Counted from the first letter of the stretch, positions 1 through 6,551 are shown. The stretch: DNA of 7,044 nt from a bacterium (GCA_021807645.1 JAKBCP010000039.1:1-7044), one strand, 5' to 3'. Translations and numbers: made by a program. Notes: generated by a model not told the origin, from the letters alone.

Positions 1-921
1 CGGCGCGCGTATCCTCGATATTTCCGTCTCCGTCATTCCCGCTTGACGCAACGCTGCGGCACGCCGCGCATGCGTCGCGCGACTACCGACCGCGCCGACG
101 TAGCCGGCGCGCGAGCGCACCGCCGCCAGCAGCAACGGCACGTCGAACTTCTCGTCGTGCGTGAACGAGACGATTGCGGTTCGTTCGTCGATCGGCGCGG
201 CGGCAAGAAACTCATGCGGCCACGCAACGACGATGCGATCGGCATTTGGAAAGCGCGCCGTCGTTGCAAAGGCGGCACGAGCGTCGCAGAGCGTTACGGT
301 GTACCCGAGGAGATGCGCGGCGTCGATCGTCGCTGCGGCAAAATCCAGAGCGCCGAACACATACATGTGCGGCGCGATGCGTTTCGGAGCGATGAATACA
401 CTCGCGCCTTCAATATCGATCTGCGCGGCTAAGCGCAGCGGAGAATCGCGCACGAAGCTCGCCGTCGCAGCTTCGAGCGCGGCGTCACCCAGGGTTCCGT
501 AGCAGCGTTCCGGATAGATCGCCATGCGCGCACCGGTCGCGCCGCCGTCGAGTCGCAGCGCGTGTGCGAGCAGATCCTCGCTCGTTCGTTCCATCTCCGC
601 GCAATAGTCGGGTTTGAGTCGATCGAGAAAGATCGTTAATTCGCCGCCGCACGCAAGCCCGATATCCACCGCTTCGCGATCTGAAAGGCCGTACGTAATG
701 CTGCGCGCTAGCCCGTCGCGCAGAACGCCGTGCGCCTCTTCCACCAACCCCGCCTCCACGCAGCCGCCGCCGATGGCGCCGACGAGCTCCCCGTCGTCGC
801 TGACGGCGAACGCTGCGCCCGGATCGCGCGCCGAGGAGCCGCGCACGCCGACGAGCGTCGCGAGAACGACTTCGTGCCGATCGCTTTGAAGGCGCACGAT
901 ATGCGAAAGAATATCAAGCAT
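1..921 (-). CDS. xdhC: XdhC/CoxI-family molybdenum cofactor maturation protein (partial, C-terminus off the left edge)
   Basis: XdhC-family proteins bind the molybdenum cofactor, help its sulfuration and deliver it to xanthine-oxidase-family enzymes in the cytoplasm. Reading the complement from the ATG at 921-919 gives 307 codons without a stop, running off the window. An in-frame TAA lies directly upstream of this ATG, so no longer ATG start is available, although no clear ribosome binding site precedes it. The N-terminal XdhC/CoxI domain shows GGGCVE at residues 51-56 and a CGGELTIFLD stretch at 91-100. The C-terminal Rossmann-like domain begins at about residue 187 with VFGALDFAAA, followed by a CDARAAF strand and RFPNADRIVV. 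The family signature YVGAVGSRATHARR spans 274-287. The classical GAGHVA nucleotide loop is replaced by GALDFA, a subfamily variant. The gene is divergent from the three-subunit molybdenum hydroxylase operon, its likely client. The family assignment is firm; the client is inferred. Confidence 0.93.
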   Translation of the reverse strand, partial: MLDILSHIVRLQSDRHEVVLATLVGVRGSSARDPGAAFAVSDDGELVGAIGGGCVEAGLVEEAHGVLRDGLARSITYGLSDREAVDIGLACGGELTIFLDRLKPDYCAEMERTSEDLLAHALRLDGGATGARMAIYPERCYGTLGDAALEAATASFVRDSPLRLAAQIDIEGASVFIAPKRIAPHMYVFGALDFAAATIDAAHLLGYTVTLCDARAAFATTARFPNADRIVVAWPHEFLAAAPIDERTAIVSFTHDEKFDVPLLLAAVRSRAGYVGAVGSRATHARRAAALRQAGMTETEISRIRAP

Positions 922-1084
922 TTATTTGCTTTATGTTATTCGTCATTTCTATTTGAGGATTGGCTAACGATTTTCACGTACATCGCCGAAAGGAGTTACT
1001 CGGTGCCGATAGCAACCCTTCCTTATCGTTTAGCGATGCGCGTCATCCGTTGCGAGCTGCACGTGCACGAGGTGAGGAACGACC
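922..1084. promoter_or_regulatory. Divergent intergenic region between xdhC and the molybdenum hydroxylase operon
   Basis: These 163 bases separate two divergently read genes and must hold the start signals for both, unless the operons are read through from elsewhere. The xdhC-proximal part (about 922-980) is clearly more AT-rich than the surrounding coding DNA, as promoter DNA often is. No hexamer pair close to the sigma-70 consensus stands out on either strand, so no exact promoter is called. The operon side ends in a good ribosome binding site, GAGG at 1074-1077, seven bases before the ATG at 1085. A second, stronger Shine-Dalgarno-like AAAGGAG lies at 989-995 and may serve a small ORF (see 1003-1137). 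No riboswitch or terminator-like hairpin was recognised. Confidence 0.5.
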
Positions 1085-1137
1085 ATGTCGATCGCTCCAT
1101 CGAAAATATTAGCGACGCTGCGCGTGAATGGGCGTGA
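1003..1137 (+). CDS. Candidate 44-residue leader ORF overlapping the hydroxylase small-subunit start (tentative)
   Basis: A GTG at 1003 lies seven bases after AAAGGAG (989-995), the strongest Shine-Dalgarno match in the intergenic region. It opens a 44-residue frame that ends with TGA at 1135-1137, 53 bases inside the [2Fe-2S] subunit gene in another frame. The product would begin VPIATLPYRLAMRVIRCELH and matches no family I recognise; it has no membrane segment or cysteine motif. If translated, it could couple ribosome entry to the downstream start at 1085, or it could be a chance frame in GC-rich DNA. The only support is the position of the ribosome binding site. Confidence 0.2.
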   Translation: MPIATLPYRLAMRVIRCELHVHEVRNDHVDRSIENISDAAREWA

Positions 1138-1582
1138 CGCCACGCTGGCTTTTCATCCCCATGCAACCTTGCTCGAGGTGCTTCGCGAAGAATTGCGCTT
1201 GACCGGCACCAAACACGGTTGCGAACTCGGGCAATGCGGTGCGTGCACCGTCATCGTCGACGGGACCCCCGTTCTTTCGTGCCTCACGCTCGCAGCCGAG
1301 GCAATCGGTCGCAGCGTCGAAACGGTGGAGGGGCTCGCGGTCGACGGCACGCTACACCCGGTTCAGCGCGCGTTTCTCGAGCTCGGGGCCGCGCAGTGCG
1401 GGTATTGTACCCCAGGGTTTCTCAACGCCGCCGTCCACTTGTTAGAGAAGAACCTGGAGCCGAGCGAAGCGGAGATTCGCGACGCTCTCGCCGGACATCT
1501 CTGCCGCTGCACCGGGTATACGAAGATCGTCGAGGCCGTCGCGCTCGCGGGCCGACGGATGCGTGCAAGCATCGATGGGTAA
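1085..1582 (+). CDS. Molybdenum hydroxylase [2Fe-2S] small subunit (HcrC/HbaB-like)
   Basis: This is the electron-transfer subunit of a xanthine-oxidase-family enzyme. It passes electrons between the molybdenum centre and the flavin subunit through two [2Fe-2S] clusters in the cytoplasm. The 165-residue product has the normal length for separately encoded small subunits. The N-terminal ferredoxin-like domain carries the plant-type cluster cysteines C46, C51, C54 and C66 (GCELGQCGACTV and SCLTLA). The C-terminal helical domain has the second cluster set C105, C108, C140 and C142 (QCGYCTPGF and HLCRCTGY). The start at 1085 is supported by GAGG seven bases upstream. The gene overlaps the next one by 8 nt, which suggests coupled translation. 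No signal peptide is visible. The sequence alone does not fix the substrate; the HcrC-like label comes from the four-cysteine insertion in the FAD subunit of the same operon. Confidence 0.95.
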   Translation: MSIAPSKILATLRVNGRDATLAFHPHATLLEVLREELRLTGTKHGCELGQCGACTVIVDGTPVLSCLTLAAEAIGRSVETVEGLAVDGTLHPVQRAFLELGAAQCGYCTPGFLNAAVHLLEKNLEPSEAEIRDALAGHLCRCTGYTKIVEAVALAGRRMRASIDG

Positions 1583-3929
1583 GAACGGTGCTTCGCACTC
1601 CGGGTCACACGTCGTCGGCGCGCCGCTTCCACGCATCGACGGCTATGCAAAAGTAACCGGTGCCGCAATCTTCGCCGACGATATGGCCCTACCGCGGATG
1701 CTCTTCGGGAAATTGCTGCGGAGCCCGCACGCACACGCGCGCATTCTCTCCATCGACTACGCACGCGCGCTTCGCATTCCCGGCGTCGTCGCGATCGCGA
1801 TCGGGAGCGATCTCCCGATACGGTACGGCATTCTTCCATCCGCGCAAGATGAGACGGTCTTCGCAATCGATAAGGTGCGGTACGTCGGCGAACCGGTCGC
1901 GGGTATCGTCGCCGAGGACGAACTCACCGCGCAAACGGCCGCAGCGCTCGTCGATATCCGCTACGAAGTGCTCCCGTCGGTGATGTCGATCGACGCCGCT
2001 TTGCTCGATGTCGACGGTAACGGGGAGAAGATTCATCCCGATTCGCGTCGCGACAACAACGTTCATAAAGAGGTTCATCTCACGTTCGGCGATCTCGATG
2101 CCGGGTTTGCCGATGCAACGCGTATTTTCGATGACGAGTATTTCTTCGAAGGGAATACGCATGCGGCGTTGGAGGAGCATTCAGCGGTTGCAAGCTGTGG
2201 AGCCGACGGCAAACTCACGCTCTGGTCGTCGACCCAGACGCCGCATTATCTGCATCGCGTCGCTTCTGCGGTGCTCGAACTTCCGGCGAGCCGCATTCGT
2301 ATTATCGCGCCGCCGGTCGGCGGAGGTTTTGGCGGAAAGACCGAGCCGGTCGCGCACGAACTCGCCGCGGCATATTTTTCTCGGAAGACCGGACGCCCGG
2401 TAAAATTTACGCTCTCGCGCGAAGAGGTTTTCTACACCCATCGTGGCCGCCACCCGGTACGCATCCACCTACGGACGGGAATCAGGGCCGATGGCAGCAT
2501 CTCCGCTTGCCGCGTGCAGACCTGGCTCGACGGCGGCGCCTATGGTTCGTATGGTGTTGCGACCACCTACTACACCGGCGCTCTGCTCCCCGTTACCTAT
2601 AAAATGGGTGCGTATGCCTTCGACGGCTGTCGCGTTTATACCAACAAGCCGCCCTGCGGGCCCAAACGCGGTCACGGCACGACGCAACCTCGCTATGCGT
2701 TCGAATCGCAACTCGACGAAATAGCGAAGGAACTCGGTCTCGACGCCGGTGCCTACCGCGCCGCTATCGCCATCGACCCCTATTCACGAACGGTCAACCA
2801 TCTGCGCGTCACGAGTTGCGGGCTGCGCGAAGCATTAAGCGCCGTCTCCGAACGCACCGGCTTTAGCGACAAGCACGGAAAACTCGCTCCCGGCCGCGGG
2901 ATCGGCCTTGCGGCGAGTGCGTATCTCTGCGGCGCCGGGCTGCCGATTTACTGGAACCCCATGCCGCACTCCGGTGCGATCGTAAAGGTCGATCGCGGCG
3001 GCGGCGTCACCATTTTTTGCGGCACGAGCGACTGCGGTCAGGGATCGCAAAATATGCTTGCCGTCATCGTTGCCGAAGCGCTGGGAGTCGACGTGCTCGA
3101 CGTGAGCGTTTGCTCCGGCGATACCGATCTGACGCCGGTCGATCTCGGCTCCTATTCCAGCCGCGTAACGTTTATGGCAGGCAACGCGGCGCGAAGTGCC
3201 GCCCTCGACGTGCGCGAACGGATCGCGGTCGTCGCCGGTGCGGAGCTCGGCATCGCACCGGAACGCTGCGCATTTGAGAACGGTCGCGTCTTCGATCGCA
3301 AAAATCCCGATCGCGCGCTTTCGTTCATCGACGCGGCGCGCGCTACCGAGGCGCGCTTCGGAACGCTCGCGGGCGTCGGTTCCTATACGCCGCCCGCCGA
3401 TCTTCACGGCGATTTCAAAGGCTCGGGGGTCGGGCCGTCGCCGGCGTATTCGTACAGCGCGTGCGTTGCCGAAGTAGAGGTCGATTTTGAGACCGGTGAA
3501 GTTCGCGTCGAACGCATCGTCTTAGCGCACGATTGCGGGCGCGCGCTCAATCCTCGGATCGTCGAGGGCCAGATCGAGGGCAGCGCCTACATGGGGATGG
3601 GCGAAGCGCTAATGGAGGAGTCGGCTTTTCGCAACGATCTCCACCGCATTCCCAATTTACTCGATTACAAGACGCCGACGATTCTCGATACGCCGCGCAT
3701 TGACGCAATCGTTATCGAAACCAAAGAACTTGAAGGCCCGTACGGCGCGAAAGAGGCCGGCGAGGGCCCACTGAATCCCGTCATTCCCGCAATCGCCAAT
3801 GCCGTTGCCGATGCTATTGGGCGGCGTATCTACGCCACACCGATCACCCCCGAGCGCGTGCTGCAAGCGCTCGACGGGACGGCCGGTCCGCTGCGCCTGC
3901 GGGCTCCCATCGCCATGAAAACGACATAA
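1575..3929 (+). CDS. Molybdenum hydroxylase catalytic molybdopterin-binding large subunit (HcrA/HbaC-like)
   Basis: This is the catalytic subunit of a xanthine-oxidase-family enzyme, binding the molybdopterin cofactor. The ATG at 1575 gives 784 residues and overlaps the small-subunit stop (ATGGGTAA), a common arrangement. A GTG at 1563 would add four residues and has no better ribosome binding site. Counted from the ATG, the N-terminal domain starts at about residue 14 (HVVGAPLPRIDGYAKVTG). The cofactor loop GGGFGGKTEP is at about 249-258, an arginine loop PKRGHGTTQP at about 363-372, a second cofactor loop GTSDCGQGS at about 483-491, and the conserved catalytic glutamate of GAKEAGEG at about E730. 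The CO-dehydrogenase signature AYRCSFR is absent, so this is not a form I CoxL. Length is near that of 4-hydroxybenzoyl-CoA reductase alpha subunits (roughly 770). Family membership is certain. The aromatic-CoA substrate is inferred from the FAD subunit and could instead be an N-heterocycle or another CoA ester. Confidence 0.93.
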   Translation: MGKNGASHSGSHVVGAPLPRIDGYAKVTGAAIFADDMALPRMLFGKLLRSPHAHARILSIDYARALRIPGVVAIAIGSDLPIRYGILPSAQDETVFAIDKVRYVGEPVAGIVAEDELTAQTAAALVDIRYEVLPSVMSIDAALLDVDGNGEKIHPDSRRDNNVHKEVHLTFGDLDAGFADATRIFDDEYFFEGNTHAALEEHSAVASCGADGKLTLWSSTQTPHYLHRVASAVLELPASRIRIIAPPVGGGFGGKTEPVAHELAAAYFSRKTGRPVKFTLSREEVFYTHRGRHPVRIHLRTGIRADGSISACRVQTWLDGGAYGSYGVATTYYTGALLPVTYKMGAYAFDGCRVYTNKPPCGPKRGHGTTQPRYAFESQLDEIAKELGLDAGAYRAAIAIDPYSRTVNHLRVTSCGLREALSAVSERTGFSDKHGKLAPGRGIGLAASAYLCGAGLPIYWNPMPHSGAIVKVDRGGGVTIFCGTSDCGQGSQNMLAVIVAEALGVDVLDVSVCSGDTDLTPVDLGSYSSRVTFMAGNAARSAALDVRERIAVVAGAELGIAPERCAFENGRVFDRKNPDRALSFIDAARATEARFGTLAGVGSYTPPADLHGDFKGSGVGPSPAYSYSACVAEVEVDFETGEVRVERIVLAHDCGRALNPRIVEGQIEGSAYMGMGEALMEESAFRNDLHRIPNLLDYKTPTILDTPRIDAIVIETKELEGPYGAKEAGEGPLNPVIPAIANAVADAIGRRIYATPITPERVLQALDGTAGPLRLRAPIAMKTT

Positions 3930-3932
3930 GGA
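3928..3932 (+). promoter_or_regulatory. Ribosome binding site of the FAD subunit, overlapping the large-subunit stop codon
   Basis: AAGGA shares its first two bases with the TAA stop of the large subunit and lies eight bases before the ATG at 3941. It supports that start and suggests that ribosomes finishing the large subunit feed directly into the FAD subunit gene. Confidence 0.7.
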
Positions 3933-3940
3933 ACTCCGTC

Positions 3941-4936
3941 ATGTTGCGTCTCCCTGCCTTTGAATTCCAGCCCGCTCGTTCGGTCGACGAGGCGGTGACA
4001 TTGCTCGGCGAGCACGGCGACGACGCACTCCCCGTTGCCGGTGGGACCGATCTCTATGCAAATATGAAGCTCGGGCTTTTCGCTCCTCGCGTCGTCGTCG
4101 GCCTTCGTTCGATTACCGCGTTGCGCAGCATCCGTTTCGATCCGCAGCACGGCCTACGTATCGGTGCGCTCTGCTCGCTCGATGCAATCGTGCGCGAGCC
4201 CGCCGTTGCGGAGCACTATCCCGCACTAGCCCAGGCTGCGGCGATGGTCGGGACGCCGGAGATTCGCAACATGGGCACCATCGGCGGCAATCTTTGCTTG
4301 GAGACGCGCTGCAATTATTTCAATCAGAGCGCCGAATGGCGAAAGGCGATGGGCTATTGTCTCAAGCGCGACGGCAATCTCTGTCGCGTCGCATTGCATA
4401 GCGACACCTGCAAGGCGATCAATGCGTCGGATACTGCTCCGGTGATGCACGCATATGACGCACGCCTCTCGCTCGTCGGTCCGCGCGGCGAGCGGACCGT
4501 CAACATCCGCGAATTCTATCAAAACGACGGGGCGCACGCGAACGTCAAACGCGCCGACGAAATTCTAACGGAGATCGCTCTTCCGCTTCCGGCACGTGGG
4601 ACGCGTAGCAGCTATCGGAAACTTCGGCTGCGAAAAGCCTTCGATTTTCCGCTCTTGGGCGTCGCCGTTGCCGTAGCGACCGATGCCGGCGGCTCCTGTA
4701 CCCAGGCAAGGATCGTGCTGAACGCCGTCGGCTCCGCGCCGCTCGAAGTCGAAGCCGCCGGGGCGATCCTCCTCGGCACCCACCTTGGCGAAGAGATCGC
4801 CGCCGACGCCGCCGAGGAGGTCTTCAAGGCCGGGAAGCCGCTCGAGAACGCGAACGCGAGCCTCCTCTACCGCAAGCGGATGCTTCGCGTGATCGCCCAA
4901 CGGACTCTGGAGGATGTCATCGCCCCCTTGCGCTGA
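3941..4936 (+). CDS. hcrB: FAD subunit of a 4-hydroxybenzoyl-CoA-reductase-like enzyme with extra [4Fe-4S] insertion (HcrB/HbaD-like)
   Basis: This is the flavin subunit of the molybdenum hydroxylase. The 331-residue product has the FAD-binding motifs PVAGGTDLYANMK at 31-43 and GTIGGNL at 112-118, then the C-terminal CO-dehydrogenase-flavoprotein-type domain from about residue 225. Between them lies a roughly 40-residue insertion with C124, C140, C148 and C157 (spacings 16, 8 and 9), including the tracts ETRCNYFNQSAEWRKAMGYC and KRDGNLC. Ordinary xanthine or CO dehydrogenase FAD subunits lack it. In 4-hydroxybenzoyl-CoA reductase of Thauera aromatica the matching cysteines (122, 138, 146 and 155 as I recall) hold a [4Fe-4S] cluster that feeds low-potential electrons inward for reductive dehydroxylation. 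The spacing is identical here. The start is supported by AAGGA eight bases upstream. The subtype call is strong; the exact substrate remains inferred, since related enzymes of unknown substrate share the insertion. Confidence 0.9.
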   Translation: MLRLPAFEFQPARSVDEAVTLLGEHGDDALPVAGGTDLYANMKLGLFAPRVVVGLRSITALRSIRFDPQHGLRIGALCSLDAIVREPAVAEHYPALAQAAAMVGTPEIRNMGTIGGNLCLETRCNYFNQSAEWRKAMGYCLKRDGNLCRVALHSDTCKAINASDTAPVMHAYDARLSLVGPRGERTVNIREFYQNDGAHANVKRADEILTEIALPLPARGTRSSYRKLRLRKAFDFPLLGVAVAVATDAGGSCTQARIVLNAVGSAPLEVEAAGAILLGTHLGEEIAADAAEEVFKAGKPLENANASLLYRKRMLRVIAQRTLEDVIAPLR

Positions 4937-4957
4937 ATGAATCGACGGTGCTATAGT
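4928..4957 (+). promoter_or_regulatory. Predicted sigma-70-type promoter with extended -10, for the Lrp-kdd-kamA operon
   Basis: TATAGT at 4952-4957 matches five of six bases of the -10 consensus and is preceded by TG one base upstream (TGCTATAGT), the extended -10 form. TTGCGC at 4928-4933 could act as a weak -35 with an 18-base spacer; it overlaps the last codons of the FAD subunit gene. The expected start of transcription is close to 4964, about 28 bases before the regulator's ATG. This implies that the lysine module is read independently of the hydroxylase operon, although read-through is possible because no terminator is visible between them. Confidence 0.5.
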
Positions 4958-4963
4958 GCTTAG

Positions 4964-4980
4964 ACCGAATAATGTTCGGT
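4964..4980. promoter_or_regulatory. Inverted repeat, candidate operator for the adjacent Lrp/AsnC regulator
   Basis: ACCGAAtaatgTTCGGT is a perfect 6-bp inverted repeat with a 5-bp AT-rich centre. It begins at the predicted transcription start and ends 11 bases before the regulator's start codon. Lrp/AsnC proteins commonly bind short, partly palindromic sites with AT-rich centres and often control their own genes, so this is a natural self-regulatory site. No run of T follows it, so it does not look like an intrinsic terminator. Binding by this regulator is inferred from position. Confidence 0.45.
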
Positions 4981-4991
4981 AAACCAAGCAT

Positions 4992-5474
4992 ATGACCGTA
5001 TCACTTTCAATCGCCCCGGGGGAGCTCGACGAACTCGACGCCCGCCTCCTCGATGCCCTTCAGGGGAACGCCCGCTCGACCTATGCCGAGCTGGGTGCAC
5101 TCGTCGGGTTAAGCGCGCCTGCAGCGCACGAGCGCGTGAAGCGTTTGGAGGGGCGCGGCTTCGTGCGGCGTTATGCCGCGCAACTCGACGCCAAGCGCGT
5201 CGGCCTGGGCTTGGTCGCCTTCATCAGTTGTTACACCACGCAAGATTGCGATTATGCCGCCTTCACCGAAGCGCTCGGCTCGATACCCGAGATCGTCGAA
5301 GTGCATAGCGTCGCGGGCGAAGAGTCCTTTCTCTGCAAAGTGATGACGCGCTCGACCGATCACCTCGACGATCTCCTCACGCGCTTGAAAACCATGCCGG
5401 GTATGGCGCGCACGCGCACGACGATCGTGCTATCGACACCATTCGAACGCGGAGGCATCTCGCTCTTACCATGA
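4992..5474 (+). CDS. Lrp/AsnC-family transcriptional regulator
   Basis: This is a DNA-binding regulator of the feast/famine family, which senses amino acids and controls amino-acid metabolism. The 160-residue product has the usual family length. The N-terminal helix-turn-helix spans roughly residues 12-60 (LDELDARLLDALQGNARSTY, then LGALVGLSAPAAHERVKRLE). The C-terminal ligand-binding and oligomerisation (RAM) domain spans about 70-150, with VEVHSVAGEESFLCKVMTR as its ligand-pocket region. The ATG at 4992 lacks a good Shine-Dalgarno sequence, but the domain start fits it well. It overlaps kdd by four bases (ATGA), so regulator and enzyme are made from one transcript. It most likely controls the lysine genes that follow, with lysine or a pathway intermediate as effector. 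The ligand, and whether it activates or represses, cannot be told from sequence. Confidence 0.93.
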   Translation: MTVSLSIAPGELDELDARLLDALQGNARSTYAELGALVGLSAPAAHERVKRLEGRGFVRRYAAQLDAKRVGLGLVAFISCYTTQDCDYAAFTEALGSIPEIVEVHSVAGEESFLCKVMTRSTDHLDDLLTRLKTMPGMARTRTTIVLSTPFERGGISLLP

Positions 5475-6532
5475 CGACTACCATCGATAACACGCTGCAT
5501 CCCCTCGGGACGCACCGCGTCCTCGAACCCGCCGGAGCGATGCCGCAGAGCGCGCTGCGCCTCGATAACACGCCGGTGGCGCGGGCGAACGAGATCCTTT
5601 GCGAAGTCGAGGTTCTCAACATCGATTCCGCCTCGTTCAAGCAGATCTCCGACGCCGAAGGCGGCGACGAAGAGCGCATCGCCGCGCACGTCGCAAATAT
5701 CGTCGCGACGCGCGGCAAACAGCACAACCCCGTCACCGGCAGCGGCGGCATGTTTATCGGCCGCGTCGCCGAGATCGGCGAACGGCTCCGCGATTCGATC
5801 TCGCTTCGCGTCGGCGATCGCATCGCATCGTTGGTTTCGCTGACGCTCACGCCGCTGCACATTCGCCGCATCACGCGCGTTTGCACCAAGACCGGGCGCA
5901 TCTGGATCGAGGGCAGCGCCGTTCTTTTCCAGCGTAGTCTGTGGTCGAAACTTCCCGAAGATATCGACGAAAACGTCGCCCTTGCAGTGCTCGATGTCGC
6001 CGGCGCGCCGGCGCAGGTCGCACGCCTCTGCAAACCCGGGCAGAACGTGGTCGTCATCGGCGCCGACGGAAAGAGCGGCATGCTTTCGTGCGCGCATGCC
6101 AAGCGCGCGGTCGGCGCGAGCGGGCGCGTCATCGGCGTCGCGCCGAGCGACGAAACGGAAGCCGCACGCCTTCTTCAGCGCGAAGGTCTCGTCGATGCAT
6201 TCGTCGTCGCCGACGCTCGCGATACGCTCGGCGTCAGCGCGGCGGTCGAGCGCATCCTACCCGAACTCGCCGACGTCGTCATCAACTGCGTGAACGTGCC
6301 CGGCACCGAGCTTGCGTCGATTCTCTGCACGAAGGACGACGGAACGCTCTATTTTTTCTCGATGTCGACCTCATTCACGGCAGCGGCACTCGGCGCCGAA
6401 GGTGCGGCAAAAGATATTACGATGATCGTCGGCAACGGGTACGCCCGCAACCATGCCGAGATCGCGTTGCAGACGCTCCGCGATTTTCCGGCCATACGTT
6501 CCTTTTTCGACGCGAAATACGCGCGTTCGTAA
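5471..6532 (+). CDS. kdd: L-erythro-3,5-diaminohexanoate dehydrogenase
   Basis: Kdd (EC 1.4.1.11) oxidatively deaminates L-erythro-3,5-diaminohexanoate to 3-keto-5-aminohexanoate with NAD(P)+ in the cytoplasmic lysine-fermentation pathway. The 353-residue product matches the family's usual length (about 340-350). Recognised family segments are GTHRVLEPAGAMPQ at 13-26, VLNIDSASFKQI at 48-59 and RGKQHNPVTGSGGMFIGRV at 81-99. The dinucleotide-binding region has VVVIGADGKSGML at 193-205 in a Rossmann-like fold, followed by VIGVAPSDETEAARL. The C-terminal part includes LYFFSMSTSFTAAALGAEG at 293-311. The fold resembles zinc-type alcohol dehydrogenases and is often annotated that way. Translation starts at the ATGA overlap with the Lrp gene; GGAGG at 5451-5455 is rather far upstream, so coupling probably matters. 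The neighbouring kamA supports the assignment. Confidence 0.9.
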   Translation: MTTTIDNTLHPLGTHRVLEPAGAMPQSALRLDNTPVARANEILCEVEVLNIDSASFKQISDAEGGDEERIAAHVANIVATRGKQHNPVTGSGGMFIGRVAEIGERLRDSISLRVGDRIASLVSLTLTPLHIRRITRVCTKTGRIWIEGSAVLFQRSLWSKLPEDIDENVALAVLDVAGAPAQVARLCKPGQNVVVIGADGKSGMLSCAHAKRAVGASGRVIGVAPSDETEAARLLQREGLVDAFVVADARDTLGVSAAVERILPELADVVINCVNVPGTELASILCTKDDGTLYFFSMSTSFTAAALGAEGAAKDITMIVGNGYARNHAEIALQTLRDFPAIRSFFDAKYARS

Positions 6533-6545
6533 TCAACCCATCTTT

Positions 6546-6551
6546 CGGAGG
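6546..6551 (+). promoter_or_regulatory. Strong ribosome binding site of kamA
   Basis: CGGAGG lies eight bases before the ATG at 6560, in the 27-base gap after kdd. It fixes the kamA start and indicates efficient independent initiation within the same transcript. Confidence 0.75.

Noticed and set aside
43..502. Plus-strand open frames opposite xdhC
   Set aside because: They are arginine-rich with no family resemblance, whereas the minus-strand frame gives a full XdhC-type protein.
1058..1067. Perfect 10-bp palindrome TGCACGTGCA upstream of the small-subunit gene
   Set aside because: Palindromes of this length are expected several times by chance in 7 kb, it lies within the candidate small ORF, and no second copy was noticed.
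922..1084. Riboswitch (for example a molybdenum cofactor or lysine element) in the divergent region
   Set aside because: The region is short and shows no multi-stem conserved core I can recognise.
1563..1574. GTG at 1563 as the start of the large subunit
   Set aside because: It adds only four residues and the nearby GACGGA is too close (three bases) to be a good ribosome binding site. The ATG at 1575, overlapping the upstream stop, is more typical.
2835..3407. 190-codon minus-strand frame inside the large subunit gene
   Set aside because: It is antisense to a conserved molybdopterin-binding region, and its composition (many Arg, Asp and Ala) is typical of a shadow frame.
1085..4936. Aerobic CO dehydrogenase (coxSLM), given the small-large-medium subunits and the CoxI-like neighbour
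   Set aside because: The CoxL active-site signature AYRCSFR is absent from the large subunit, and the FAD subunit has the four-cysteine insertion found in 4-hydroxybenzoyl-CoA reductases.
4964..4980. Inverted repeat as an intrinsic terminator of the hydroxylase operon
   Set aside because: The stem is only six base pairs and is followed by AAACC rather than a run of T. Its place at a predicted transcription start fits an operator better.
5360..6132. Two long overlapping minus-strand open frames (245 and 251 codons) opposite kdd and the end of the Lrp gene
   Set aside because: Their translations are low-complexity (Arg, Ala, Ser, Asp rich) with no recognisable domain, and they lie opposite well-supported genes. 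They are shadow frames of GC-rich coding DNA.
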